Shown piece after piece: positions 48,274 through 60,392 of a stretch of DNA of 64,000 nt. The first letter of the stretch is position 1. Every line of letters begins with the position of its first letter. Below the pieces are notes generated by a model. It did no database searches. It worked only from the letters and a program-made list of their open reading frames with translations, and was not told the origin of the DNA. The stretch covers positions 524,001-588,000 of the forward strand of contig JAFEUB010000060.1 of the NCBI GenBank assembly GCA_024529925.1, given 5' to 3'. This DNA comes from Ophthalmolycus amberensis. Taxonomy: Eukaryota > Chordata > Actinopteri > Perciformes > Zoarcidae. A program made the translations under genes and the position numbers.

Positions 48274-50237
48274 TTAAAGCTGCGAGCAGCGATGGGCGGG
48301 CCCTCGCAATATGCGCGTCGGGGTGCCGGCGGGACTCCGGCCTGCGCGGCCGAGAACGTCCGCGACCGTCGGACGGCGCGAGGACTCTGGTTGATGCTGC
48401 CGTTCGGTTCTGCGACCGTCAGACACTGCATGCAGGTTTAGAGCATGGCCCCAATATACTTTTATTTAAGTCCACACGTGATACATGTTCCTACCAAATT
48501 TCATACATCTAGGTGAAACGTACTGCGAGGGCTGCTTCGTTGAAATTTTGTAGGGGGCGCTATTGAGCCGATTTACCACTCTGAACCAATGAAATCATAT
48601 TCTATAACTACATTTCGGCCTTGTAATCTGCTTGCCAAGTTTGCTTATGTTTCGAGCATTTTTAGCCCCTCAAAACACCTTAATATTTCACGGTGAAGAA
48701 TGCGTCGCCACGGCAATAGCTTTTCACGAAACAACAAGCTTTGCGTAACTTTTCATCACAAAGGTCTTTAGACTGTACCGACCAAATTTGAAGTTGATCT
48801 GATTAATTCACTAGGAGGAGTTCGTTAAAGTGCAGCACCTGGAAATGACAGAAACGACACTAGAAATTCATATAAAATTCAAAATGGCTGACTTCCGGTT
48901 GGGTTTAGAGCATGGCCCCAAGAGACTTTTATTGAAGTCCATATGTGATACATGTTCCTACCACATTTCATACATCTAGGTCAAACGTACTGCGAGGGCT
49001 GCTTCGTCGAAATTTTGTAGGGGGCGCTATTGAGCCGATTTGCCACTCTGAACCAATAAAATCATATTCTATAACTACATTTCGGCCTTGTAATCTGCTT
49101 GCCAAGTTTGCTTATGTTTCGAGCATTTTTAGCCTCTCAAAATGACCTTCGTTGTTAACGGCGAAGACTGCATCGCCACGGCAACGGCGTTCGACGAAAC
49201 ATCAAAAGCTTCATGATCTGGCATTATGAACTTCTTGTATATGTGTGGAACAAATTTGATATTGATTTGATTTACCTACTAAGAGAAACAAGCCAAAGTA
49301 TAAAGACTTTAACTTCCTGTTACCAGTAGGTGGCGCTATGACTATGATTCAAAATTGGCCTGCGGATGTCTTCCGGCCTGAAGTCTAATCAAGCATGTGA
49401 AATCTGGTAAAGATCTGATGATGTGGAGTCGAGATACATCAGTTTATTCGTTCATGGCGAAGGATCGAAATTCGCCGAGCCGCCACGTCGCCGCCCTTCA
49501 GTAACGTCTTACAATCTTCACAATGAAGCATTATCAAGGTGTTAAGGCTTGTTTGACAACATTTGAGAGGGATCTGATTAATCTGTGAGGAGCAGGATGT
49601 CAACGTACACAACGTACAACTTCCGGTTGCCACTAGGTGGCGCTATCACTATGATTCTAAATTATCATATAGATGTGTTCCGGGTCGGGATGTTATGACA
49701 TACGAGAGATTTGGAGCAGATTCGACAATGTACGGCCGAGTTACAACAACTTCCTGTTTCGTGGCGAATGGTGTTTTTTTGACGCCACGCCACGGCCACA
49801 TAGTTCGATAACTTTTTGATCTTTGAGCAACTTTTCACTGCCAAGGTCTCAAGAACAGACTAGCCGAATCTGAAGTCAATCGGGTCAAATCTCTGGGAGG
49901 AGTTCGTTAAAGTATGACGCCTTGAAACGGTCAAAAAACGTCATAAAAGTAAAAATGGCCGACTTCCTGTTTGGTTTAGAGAAAACTTCCAAGAGGATTT
50001 TTTGTGCGTCTCATCACGTTCCACATACCCACCAAATTTCATACAGCTGGGTGAAACCTGATGTTGGGGCTACTCAATAGGGGGCGCTAGCGAGCCAATA
50101 TTTCATACCGCAGCTGGACACCCCAATCAGACTGCAATTTTCGCAAATTCTGGCTTGCGTGCCAAATTTCACAACATTCCCAATATCCCAAGCACCTCCT
50201 TTTTGCCATGAAAGAGGAAAAATAATAATAAGAAGAA
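48274..50237 (+). mobile_element. Array element copy 2 (head and body)
   Basis: CTCF core matches are at 49323-49337 and 49630-49644. The body stops in the TAA/AAG tract at 50237. The first nine bases of the tail inferred to belong to it are at 56342-56350. Confidence 0.88.
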
Positions 50238-52198
50238 TTAAAGCTGCGAGCAGCGATGGGCGGGCCCTCGCAATATGCGCGTCGGGGTGCCGGCGGGACT
50301 CCGGCCTGCGCGGCCGAGACCGTCCGCGACCGTCGGACGGCGCGAGGACTCTGGTTGATGCTGCCGTTCGGTTCTGCGACCGTCAGACACTGCATGCAGG
50401 TTTAGAGCATGGCCCCAATATACTTTTATTTAAGTCCACACGCGATACATGTTCCTACCAAATTTCATACATCTAGGTGAAACGTACTGCGAGGGCTGCT
50501 TCGTCGAAATTGTGTAGGGGGCGCTATTGAGCCGATTTGCCACTCTGAACCAATGAAATCATATTCTATAACTACATTTCGGCCTTGTAATCTGCTTGCC
50601 AAGTTTGCTTATGTTTCGAGCATTTTTAGCCCCTCAAAACACCTTAATATTTCACGGTGAAGAATGCGTCGCCACGGCAACAGCTTTTCACGAAACAAGA
50701 AGCTTTGAGTAACTTTTCATCACAAAGGTCTTTACACTGTACCGACCAAATTTGAAGTTGATCTGATTAATTCCCTAGGAGGAGTTCGTTAAAGTGCAGC
50801 GCCTGGAAATGACAGAAACGACACTAGAAATTCATAAGAAATGCAAAATGGCTGACTTCCGGTTGGGTTTAGAGCATGGCCCCAAGAGACTTTTATTGAA
50901 GTCCATATGTGATACATGTTCCTACCATATTTCATACATCTAGGTCAAACGTACTGCGAGGGCTGCTTCGTCGAAATTATGTAGGGGGCGCTATTGAGCC
51001 GATTTGCCACTCTGAACCAATAAAATCATATTCTATAACTACATTTCGGCCTTGTAATCTACTTGCCAAGTTTGCTTATGTTTCGAGCATTTATAGCCTC
51101 TCAAAATGACCTTCGTTGTTAACGGCGAAGACTGCATCGCCACGGCAACGGCGTTCGACGAAACATCAAAAGCTTCATGATCTGGCATTATGAACTTCTT
51201 GTATTTGTGTGGAACAAATTTGATATTGATTTGATTTACCTACTAAGAGAAACAAGCCAAAGTATAAAGACTTTAACTTCCTGTTACCAGTAGGTGGCGC
51301 TATGACTATGATTCAAAATTGGCCTGCGGATGTCTTCAGGCCTGGAGTCTAATCAAGCATGTGAAATCTGGTAAAGATCTGATGATGTGGAGTCGAGATA
51401 CATCAGTTTATTCGTTCATGGCGAAGGATCGAAATTCGCCGAGCCGCCACGTCGCCGCCCTTCAGTAACTTCTTACAATCTTCACAATGAAGGATTATCA
51501 AGGTCTTAAGGCTTGTTTGACAATATTTGAGAGGGATCTGATTAATCTGTGAGGAGCAGGATGTCAAAGTACACAGCGTACAACTTCCGGTTGCCACTAG
51601 GTGGCGCTATCACTATGATTCTAAATTATCATATAGATGTGTTCCGGGTCAGGATGTTATGACATATGAGAGATTTGGAGCAGATTCGACAATGTACGGC
51701 CGAGTTACAACAACTTCCTGTTTCGCGGCGAATGGTGTTTCTTTGACGCCACGCCACGGCCACATAGTTCGATAACTTTTTGATCTTTGAGTAACTTTTC
51801 ACTGCCAAGGTCTCAAGAGCAGACTAGCCGAATCTGAAGTCAATCGGGTCAAATCTCTGGGAGGAGTTCGTTAAAGTATGACGCCTTGAAACGGTCAAAA
51901 AACGTCATAAAAGTAAAAATGGCCGACTTCCTGTTTGGTTTAGAGAAAACGTCCAAGAGGATTTTTTGTGCGTCTCATCAAGTTCCACATACCTACCAAA
52001 TTTCATACAGCCGGGTGAAACCTGATGTTGGGGCTACTCAATAGGGGGCGCTAGCGAGCCAATATTTCATACCGCAGCTGGACACCCCAATCAGACTGCA
52101 ATTTTCGCAAATTCTGGCTTGCGTGCCAAATTTCACAACATTCCCAATATCCCAAGCACCTCCTTTTTGCCATGAAAGTGGAAAAATAATCAGAAGAA
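50238..52198 (+). mobile_element. Array element copy 3 (head and body)
   Basis: CTCF core matches are at 51287-51301 and 51594-51608. The tail inferred to belong to it is at 56283-56341. Confidence 0.88.
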
Positions 52199-54156
52199 TT
52201 AAAGCTGCGAGCAGCGATGAGCGGGCCCTCGCAATATGCGCGTCGGGGTGCCGGCGGGACTCTGGCCTGCGCGGCCGAGAACGTCCGCGACCGTCGGACG
52301 GCGCGAGGACTCTGGTTGATGCTGCCGTTCGGTTCTGTGACCGTCAGACACTGCATGCAGGTTTAGAGCATGGCCCCAATATACTTTTATTTAAGTCCAC
52401 ATGTGATACATGTTCCTACCAAATTTCATACATCTAGGTGAAACGTACTGCGAGGGCTGCTTCGTTGAAATTTTGTAGGGGGCGCTATTGAGCTGATTTG
52501 CCACTCTGAACCAATAAAATCATATTCTATAACTACATTTCGGGCTTGTAATCTGCTTGCCAAGTATGCTTATGTTTTGAGCATTTTTAGCCCCTCAAAA
52601 CACCTTAATATTTCATGGTGAAGAATGCGTCGCCACGGCAACAGCTTTTCACGAAACAACAAGCTTTGAGTAACTTTTCATCACAAAGGTCTTTAGACTG
52701 TACCGACCAAATTTGAAGTTGATCTGATTAATTCCCTAGGAGGAGTTCGTCAAAGTGCAGCGCCTGGAAATGACAGAAACGACACTAGAAATTCATAAGA
52801 AATTCAAAATGGCTGACTTCCGGTTGGGTTTAGAGCATGGCGCCAAGAGACTTTTATTGAAGTCCATATGTGATACATGTTCCTACCACATTTCATACAT
52901 CTAGGTCAAACATACTGCGAGGGCTGCTTCGTCGAAATTTTGTAGGGGGCGCTATTGAGCCGATTTGCCACTCTGAACCAATAAAATCATATTCTATAAC
53001 TACATTTCGGGCTTGTAATCTGCTTGCCAAGTATGCTTATGTTTCGAGCATTTTTAGCCTCTCAAAATGACCTTCGTTGTTAACGGCGAAGACTGCATCG
53101 CCACGGCAACGGCGTTCGACGAAACATCAAAAGCTTCATGATCTGGCATTATGAACTTTTTGTATTTGTGTGGAACAAATTTGATATTGATTTGATTTAC
53201 CTACTAAGAGAAACAAGCCAAAGTATAAAGACTTTAACTTCCTGTTACCAGTAGGTGGCGCTATGACTATGATTCAAAATTGGCCTGCAGATGTCTTCAG
53301 GCCTGGAGTCTAATCACACACGTGAAATCTGGTAAAGATCTGATGATGTGGAGTCGAGTTACATCAGTTTATTCGTTCATGGCGAAGGATCAAAATTCGC
53401 CGAGCCGCCACGTCGCCGCCCTTCAGTAACTTCTTACAATCTTCACAATGAAGCATTATCAAGGTCTTAAGGCTTGTTTGACAACATTTGAGAGGGATCT
53501 GATTAATCTGTGAGGAGCAGGATGTCAAAGTACACAGCGTACAACTTCCGGTTGCCACTAGGTGGCGCTATCACTAGGATTCTAAATTATCATATAGATG
53601 TGTTCCGGGTCAGGATGTTATGACATATGAGAGATTTGGAGCAGATTCGACAATGTACGGCCGAGTTACAACAACTTCCTGTTTCGTGGCGAATGGTGTT
53701 TCTTTGACGCCACGCCACGGCCACATAGTTCGATAACTTTTTGATCTTTGAGTAACTTTTCACTGCCAAGGTCTCAAGAGCAGACGAGCCAAATCTGAAG
53801 TCAATCGGGTGAAATCTCTGGGAGGAGTTCGTTAAAGTATGACGCCTTGAAACGGTCAAAAACCGTCATAAACGTAAAAATGGCCGACTTCCTGTTTGGT
53901 TTAGAGAAAACTTCCAAGAGGATTTTTTGTGCGTCTCATCACGTTCCACAAACCTACCAAATTTCATACAGCTAGGTGAAACCCGATGTTGGGGCTACTC
54001 AATAGGGGGCGCTAGCGAGCCAATATTTCATACCGCAGTTGGACACCCCAATCAGACTGCAATTTTCGCAAATTCTGGCTTGCGTGCCAAATTTCACAAC
54101 ATTCCCAATATCCCAAGCACCTCCTTTTTGCCATGAAACTTGTAGCATAAGAATAA
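52199..54156 (+). mobile_element. Array element copy 4 (head and body)
   Basis: CTCF core matches are at 53248-53262 and 53555-53569. The tail inferred to belong to it is at 56221-56282. The body ends CTTGTAGCATAAGAATAA. Confidence 0.88.
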
Positions 54157-56220
54157 TTAAAGCTGCGAGCAGCGATGGGCGGGCCCTCGCAATATGCGCG
54201 TCGGGGTGCCGGCGGGACTCCGGCCTGCGCGGCCGAGAACGTCCGCGACCGTCCGCGACCGTCGGACGGCGCGAGGACTCTGGCTGGACGGCGCGAGGAC
54301 TCTGGTTGATGCTGCCGTTCGGTTCTGTGACCGTCAGACACTGCATGCAGGTTCAGAGCATGGCCCCAATATACTTTTATTTAAGTCCATATGTGATACA
54401 TGTTCCTGCCTAATTTCATACATCTAGGTGAAACGTACTGCGAGGGCTGCTTCGTTGAAATTTTGTAGGGGGCGCTATTGAGCCGATTTGCCACTCTGAA
54501 CCAATGAAATCATATTCTATAACTACATTTCGGCCTTGTAATCTGCTTGCCAAGTATGCTTATGTTTCGAGCATTTTTAGCCCCTCAAAACACCTTAATA
54601 TTTCATGGTGAAGAATGCGTCGCCACGGCAACAGCTTTTCACGAAACAACAAGCTTTGAGTAACTTTTCATCACAAAGGTCTTTAGACTGTACCGACCAA
54701 ATTTGAAGTTGATCTGATTAATTCCCTGGGAGGAGTTCGTTAAAGTGCAGCGCCTGGAAATGACAAAAACGACACTAGAAATTCATAAGAAATGCAAAAT
54801 GGCTGACTTCCGGTTGGGTTTAGAGCATGGCCCCAAGAGACTTTTATTGAAGTCGATATGTGATACATGTTCCTACCACATTTCATACATCTAGGTGAAA
54901 CGTACTGCGAGGGCTGCTTCGTTGAAATTTTGTAGGGGGCGCTATTGAGCCGATTTGCCACTCTGAACCAATAAAATCATATTCTATAACTACATTTCGG
55001 CCTTGTAATCTGCTTGCCAAGTTTGCTTATGTTTCGAGCATTTTTAGCCTCTCAAAATGACCTTCGTTGTTAACGGCGAAGACTGCATCGCCACGGCAAC
55101 GGCGTTCGACGAAACATCAAAAGCTTCATGATCTGGCATTATGAACTTTTTGTATTTTTGTGGAACAAATTTGATATTGATTTGATTTACCTACTAAGAG
55201 AAACAAGCCAAAGTATCAAGACTTTAACTTCCTGTTACCAGTAGGTGGCGCTATGACTATGATTCAAAATTGGCCTGCAGATATCTTCAGGCCTGGAGTC
55301 TAATCAAACACGTGAAATCTGGTAAAGATCTGATGATGTGGAGTCGAGTTACATCAGTTTATTCGTTCATGGCGAAGGATCGAAATTCGCCGAGCCGCCA
55401 CGTCGCCGCCCTTCAGTAACGTCTTACAATCTTCACAATGAAGCATTATCAAGGTCTTAAGGCTTGTTTGACAACATTTGAGAGGGATCTGATTAATCTG
55501 TGAGGAGCAGGATGTCAAAGTACACAGCGTACAACTTCCGGTTGCCACTAGGTGGCGCTATCACTATGATTGTAAATTATCATATAGATGTGTTCCGGGT
55601 CGGGATGTTATGACATACGAGAGATTTGGAGCAGATTCGACAATGTACGGCCGAGTTACAACAACTTCCTGTTTCGTGGCGAATGGTGTTTCTTTGACGC
55701 CACGCCACGGCCACATAGTTCGATAACTTTTTGATGTTTGAGTAACTTTTCACTGCCAAGGTCTCAAGAGCATACTAGCCCAATCTGAAATCAATCGGGT
55801 CAAATCTCTGGGAGGAGTTCGTTAAAGTATGACGCCTTGAAACGGTCAAAAAACGTCATAAACGTAAAAATGGCCGACTTCCTGTTTGGTTTAGAGAAAA
55901 CTTCCAAGAGGATTTTTTGTGCGTCTCATCACGTTCCACAAACCTACCAAATTTCATACAGCTAGGTGAAACCCGATGTTGGGGCTACTCAATAGGGGGC
56001 GCTAGCGAGCCAATATTTCATACCGCAGCTGGACACCCCAATCAGACTGCAATTTTCGCAAATTCTGGCTTACGTGCCAAATTTCACAAAATTCCCAATA
56101 TCCCAAGCACCTCCTTTTTGCCATGAAACACTTAAAATAATAAGAATAAGAAGAAGAATAATAAACATTAGAAATACAATAGGTCCTCCGCTTCCGACTA
56201 CGTCGGTGCTCGGGCCCTAA
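54157..56220 (+). mobile_element. Array element copy 5 (complete, 2064 bp)
   Basis: It is a full copy from TTAAAGC to GGGCCCTAA. CTCF core matches are at 55238-55252 and 55545-55559. It shares with copy 7 alone a duplicated GGACGGCGCGAGGACTCTGG in the head and many private substitutions (for example GTTCCTGCCTAATTTC near 54411 and GATTGTAAATT near 55568). The two have exactly the same length (offset 4172 throughout). Confidence 0.92.
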
Positions 56221-56350
56221 TAATAAACATTAGAAATACAATAGGTCCTCCGCTTCCGACTACGTCGGTGCTCGGGCCCTAATAAACATTAGAAATACAA
56301 TAGGTCCTCCGCTTCCGACTACGTCGGTGCTCGGGCCCTAATAATAAACA
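56221..56350 (+). repeat. Stack of additional 3' tails of the array element
   Basis: After the tail of copy 5 come two more complete tails, 56221-56282 and 56283-56341, each running from TAA...AAACATTAGAAATAC to GGGCCCTAA. A third starts as TAATAAACA (56342-56350) and is cut by copy 6. Each tail contains the hairpin CCGAC-TAC-GTCGG, ten bases, then CTAA. Confidence 0.93.
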
Positions 56351-58328
56351 TTAAAGCTGCGAGCAGCGATGGGCGGGCCCTCGCAATATGCGCGTCGGGG
56401 TGCCGGCGGGACTCCGGCCTGCGCGGCCGAGACCGTCCGCGACCGTCGGACGGCGCGAGGACTCTGGTTGATGCTGCCGTTCGGTTCTGCGACCGTCAGA
56501 CACTGCATGCAGGTTTAGAGCATGGCCCCAATATACTTTTATTTAAGTCCACATGTGATACATGTTCCTACCAAATTTCATACATCTAGGTGAAACGTAC
56601 TGCGAGGGCTGCTTCGTTGAAATTTTGTAGGGGGCGCTATTGAGCCGATTTGCCACTCTGAACCAATAAAATCATATTCTATAACTACATTTCGGCCTTG
56701 TAATCTCCTTGCCAAGTATGCTTATGTTTCGAGCATTTTTAGCCCCTCAAAACACCTTAATATTTTATGGTGAAGAATGCGTCGTCACGGCAACAGCTTT
56801 TCACGAAACAACAAGCTTTGAGTAACTTTTCATCACAAAGGTCTTTAGACTGTACCGACCAAATTTGAAGTTGATCTGATTAATTCCTTAGGAGGAGTTC
56901 GTTAAAGTGCAGCGCCTGGAAATGACAAAAACGACACTAGAAATTCATAAAAAATTCAAAATGGCTGACTTCCGGTTGGGTTTAGAGCATGGCCCCAAGA
57001 GACTTTTATTGAAGTCCACATGTGATACATGTTCCTACCACATTTCATACATCTAGGTCAAACATACTGCGAGGGCTGCTTCGTCGAAATTTTGTAGGGG
57101 GCGCTATTGAGCCGATTTGCCACTCTGAACCAATAAAATCATATTCTATAACTACATTTCGGCCTTGTAATCTGCTTGCCAAGTTTGCTTATGTTTCGAG
57201 CATTTTTAGCCTCTCAAAATGACCTTCGTTGTTAACGGCGAAGACTGCATCGCCACGGCAACGGCGTTCGACGAAACATCAAAAGCTTCATGATCTGGCA
57301 TTATGAACTTCTTGTATTTGTGTGGAACAAATTTGATACTGATTTGATTTACCTACTAAGAGAAACAAGCCAAAGTATAAAGACTTTAACTTCCTGTTAC
57401 CAGTAGGTGGCGCTATGACTATGATTCAAAATTGGCCTGCGGATGTCTTCAGGCCTGGAGTCTAATCAAGCATGTGAAATCTGGTAAAGATCTGATGATG
57501 TGGAGTCGAGTTACATCAGTTTATTCGTTCATGGCGAAGGATCGAAATTCGCCGAGCCGCCACGTCGCCGCCACGTCGCCGCCCTTCAGTAACTTCTTAC
57601 AATCTTCACAATGAAGCATTATCAAGGTGTTAAGGCTTGTTTGACAACATTTGAGAGGGATCTGATTAATCTGTGAGGAGCAGGATGTCAAAGTACACAG
57701 CGTACAACTTCCGGTTGCCACTAGGTGGCGCTATCACTATGATTCTAAATTATCATATAGATGTGTTCCGGGTCAGGATGTTATGACATATGAGAGATTT
57801 GGAGCAGATTCGACAATGTACGGCCGAGTTACAACAACTTCCTGTTTCGTGGCGAATGGTGTTTCTTTGACGCCACGCCACGGCCACATAGTTCGATAAC
57901 TTTTTGATCTTTAAGTAACTTTTCACTGCCAAGGTCTCAAGAGCAGACTAGCCGAATCTGAAGTCAATCGGGTCAAATCTCTGGGAGGAGTTCGTTATAG
58001 TACGACGCCTTGAAACGGTCAAAAAACGTCATAAAAGGAAAAATGGCCGACTTCCTGTTTGGTTTAGAGAAAACTTCCAAGAGGATTTTTTCTGCGTCTC
58101 ATCACGTTCCACATACCTACTAAATTTCATACAGCTGGGTGAAACCTGATGTTGGGGCTACTCAATAGGGGGCGCTAGCGAGCCAATATTTCATACCGCA
58201 GCTGGACACCCCAATCAGACTGCAATTTTCGCAAATTCTGGCTTGCGTGCCAAATTTCACAACATTCCCAATATCCCAAGCACCTCCTTTTTGCCATGAA
58301 ACTTGTAAAATAAGAAGAAGAAGAATAA
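56351..58328 (+). mobile_element. Array element copy 6 (head and body, inserted in a tail)
   Basis: The left junction is AAACA|TTAAAGC, inside an AAACATTAG tail sequence. CTCF core matches are at 57400-57414 and 57718-57732. A 12-bp CCACGTCGCCGC duplication lies at 57560-57583, seen only here. The tail is not in the window. Confidence 0.88.
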
Positions 58329-60392
58329 TTAAAGCTGCGAGCAGCGATGGGCGGGCCCTCGCAATATGCGCGTCGGGGTGCCGGCGGGACTCCGGCCTGC
58401 GCGGCCGAGAACGTCCGCGACCGTCCGCGACCGTCGGACGGCGCGAGGACTCTGGCTGGACGGCGCGAGGACTCTGGTTGATGCTGCCGTTCGGTTCTGT
58501 GACCGTCAGACACTGCATGCAGGTTCAGAGCATGGCCCCAATATACTTTTATTTAAGTCCATATGTGATACATGTTCCTGCCTAATTTCATACATCTAGG
58601 TGAAACGTACTGCGAGGGCTGCTTCGTTGAAATTTTGTAGGGGGCGCTATTGAGCCGATTTGCCACTCTGAACCAATGAAATCATATTCTATAACTACAT
58701 TTCGGCCTTGTAATCTGCTTGCCAAGTATGCTTATGTTTCGAGCATTTTTAGCCCCTCAAAACACCTTAATATTTCATGGTGAAGAATGCGTCGCCACGG
58801 CAACAGCTTTTCACGAAACAACAAGCTTTGAGTAACTTTTCATCACAAAGGTCTTTAGACTGTACCGACCAAATTTGAAGTTGATCTGATTAATTCCCTG
58901 GGAGGAGTTCGTTAAAGTGCAGCGCCTGGAAATGACAAAAACGACACTAGAAATTCATAAGAAATGCAAAATGGCTGACTTCCGGTTGGGTTTAGAGCAT
59001 GGCCCCAAGAGACTTTTATTGAAGTCGATATGTGATACATGTTCCTACCACATTTCATACATCTAGGTGAAACGTACTGCGAGGGCTGCTTCGTTGAAAT
59101 TTTGTAGGGGGCGCTATTGAGCCGATTTGCCACTCTGAACCAATAAAATCATATTCTATAACTACATTTCGGCCTTGTAATCTGCTTGCCAAGTTTGCTT
59201 ATGTTTCGAGCATTTTTAGCCTCTCAAAATGACCTTCGTTGTTAACGGCGAAGACTGCATCGCCACGGCAACGGCGTTCGACGAAACATCAAAAGCTTCA
59301 TGATCTGGCATTATGAACTTTTTGTATTTTTGTGGAACAAATTTGATATTGATTTGATTTACCTACTAAGAGAAACAAGCCAAAGTATCAAGACTTTAAC
59401 TTCCTGTTACCAGTAGGTGGCGCTATGACTATGATTCAAAATTGGCCTGCAGATATCTTCAGGCCTGGAGTCTAATCAAACACGTGAAATCTGGTAAAGA
59501 TCTGATGATGTGGAGTCGAGTTACATCAGTTTATTCGTTCATGGCGAAGGATCGAAATTCGCCGAGCCGCCACGTCGCCGCCCTTCAGTAACGTCTTACA
59601 ATCTTCACAATGAAGCATTATCAAGGTCTTAAGGCTTGTTTGACAACATTTGAGAGGGATCTGATTAATCTGTGAGGAGCAGGATGTCAAAGTACACAGC
59701 GTACAACTTCCGGTTGCCACTAGGTGGCGCTATCACTATGATTGTAAATTATCATATAGATGTGTTCCGGGTCGGGATGTTATGACATACGAGAGATTTG
59801 GAGCAGATTCGACAATGTACGGCCGAGTTACAACAACTTCCTGTTTCGTGGCGAATGGTGTTTCTTTGACGCCACGCCACGGCCACATAGTTCGATAACT
59901 TTTTGATGTTTGAGTAACTTTTCACTGCCAAGGTCTCAAGAGCATACTAGCCCAATCTGAAATCAATCGGGTCAAATCTCTGGGAGGAGTTCGTTAAAGT
60001 ATGACGCCTTGAAACGGTCAAAAAACGTCATAAACGTAAAAATGGCCGACTTCCTGTTTGGTTTAGAGAAAACTTCCAAGAGGATTTTTTGTGCGTCTCA
60101 TCACGTTCCACAAACCTACCAAATTTCATACAGCTAGGTGAAACCCGATGTTGGGGCTACTCAATAGGGGGCGCTAGCGAGCCAATATTTCATACCGCAG
60201 CTGGACACCCCAATCAGACTGCAATTTTCGCAAATTCTGGCTTACGTGCCAAATTTCACAAAATTCCCAATATCCCAAGCACCTCCTTTTTGCCATGAAA
60301 CACTTAAAATAATAAGAATAAGAAGAAGAATAATAAACATTAGAAATACAATAGGTCCTCCGCTTCCGACTACGTCGGTGCTCGGGCCCTAA
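58329..60392 (+). mobile_element. Array element copy 7 (complete, 2064 bp, twin of copy 5)
   Basis: CTCF core matches are at 59410-59424 and 59717-59731. It has its own tail ending GGGCCCTAA at 60392, where copy 8 starts at once. Identity with copy 5 stops at both element termini: the sequence just left of each head differs by an indel, and what follows each tail is unrelated. Confidence 0.92.

Noticed and set aside
46310..54156. Simple unequal-crossover macrosatellite with a 1.96-kb period
   Set aside because: The near-constant period suggested it, but the stacked tails, the copy landing inside a tail, and copies 5/7 matching exactly between termini are explained better by nested insertion.
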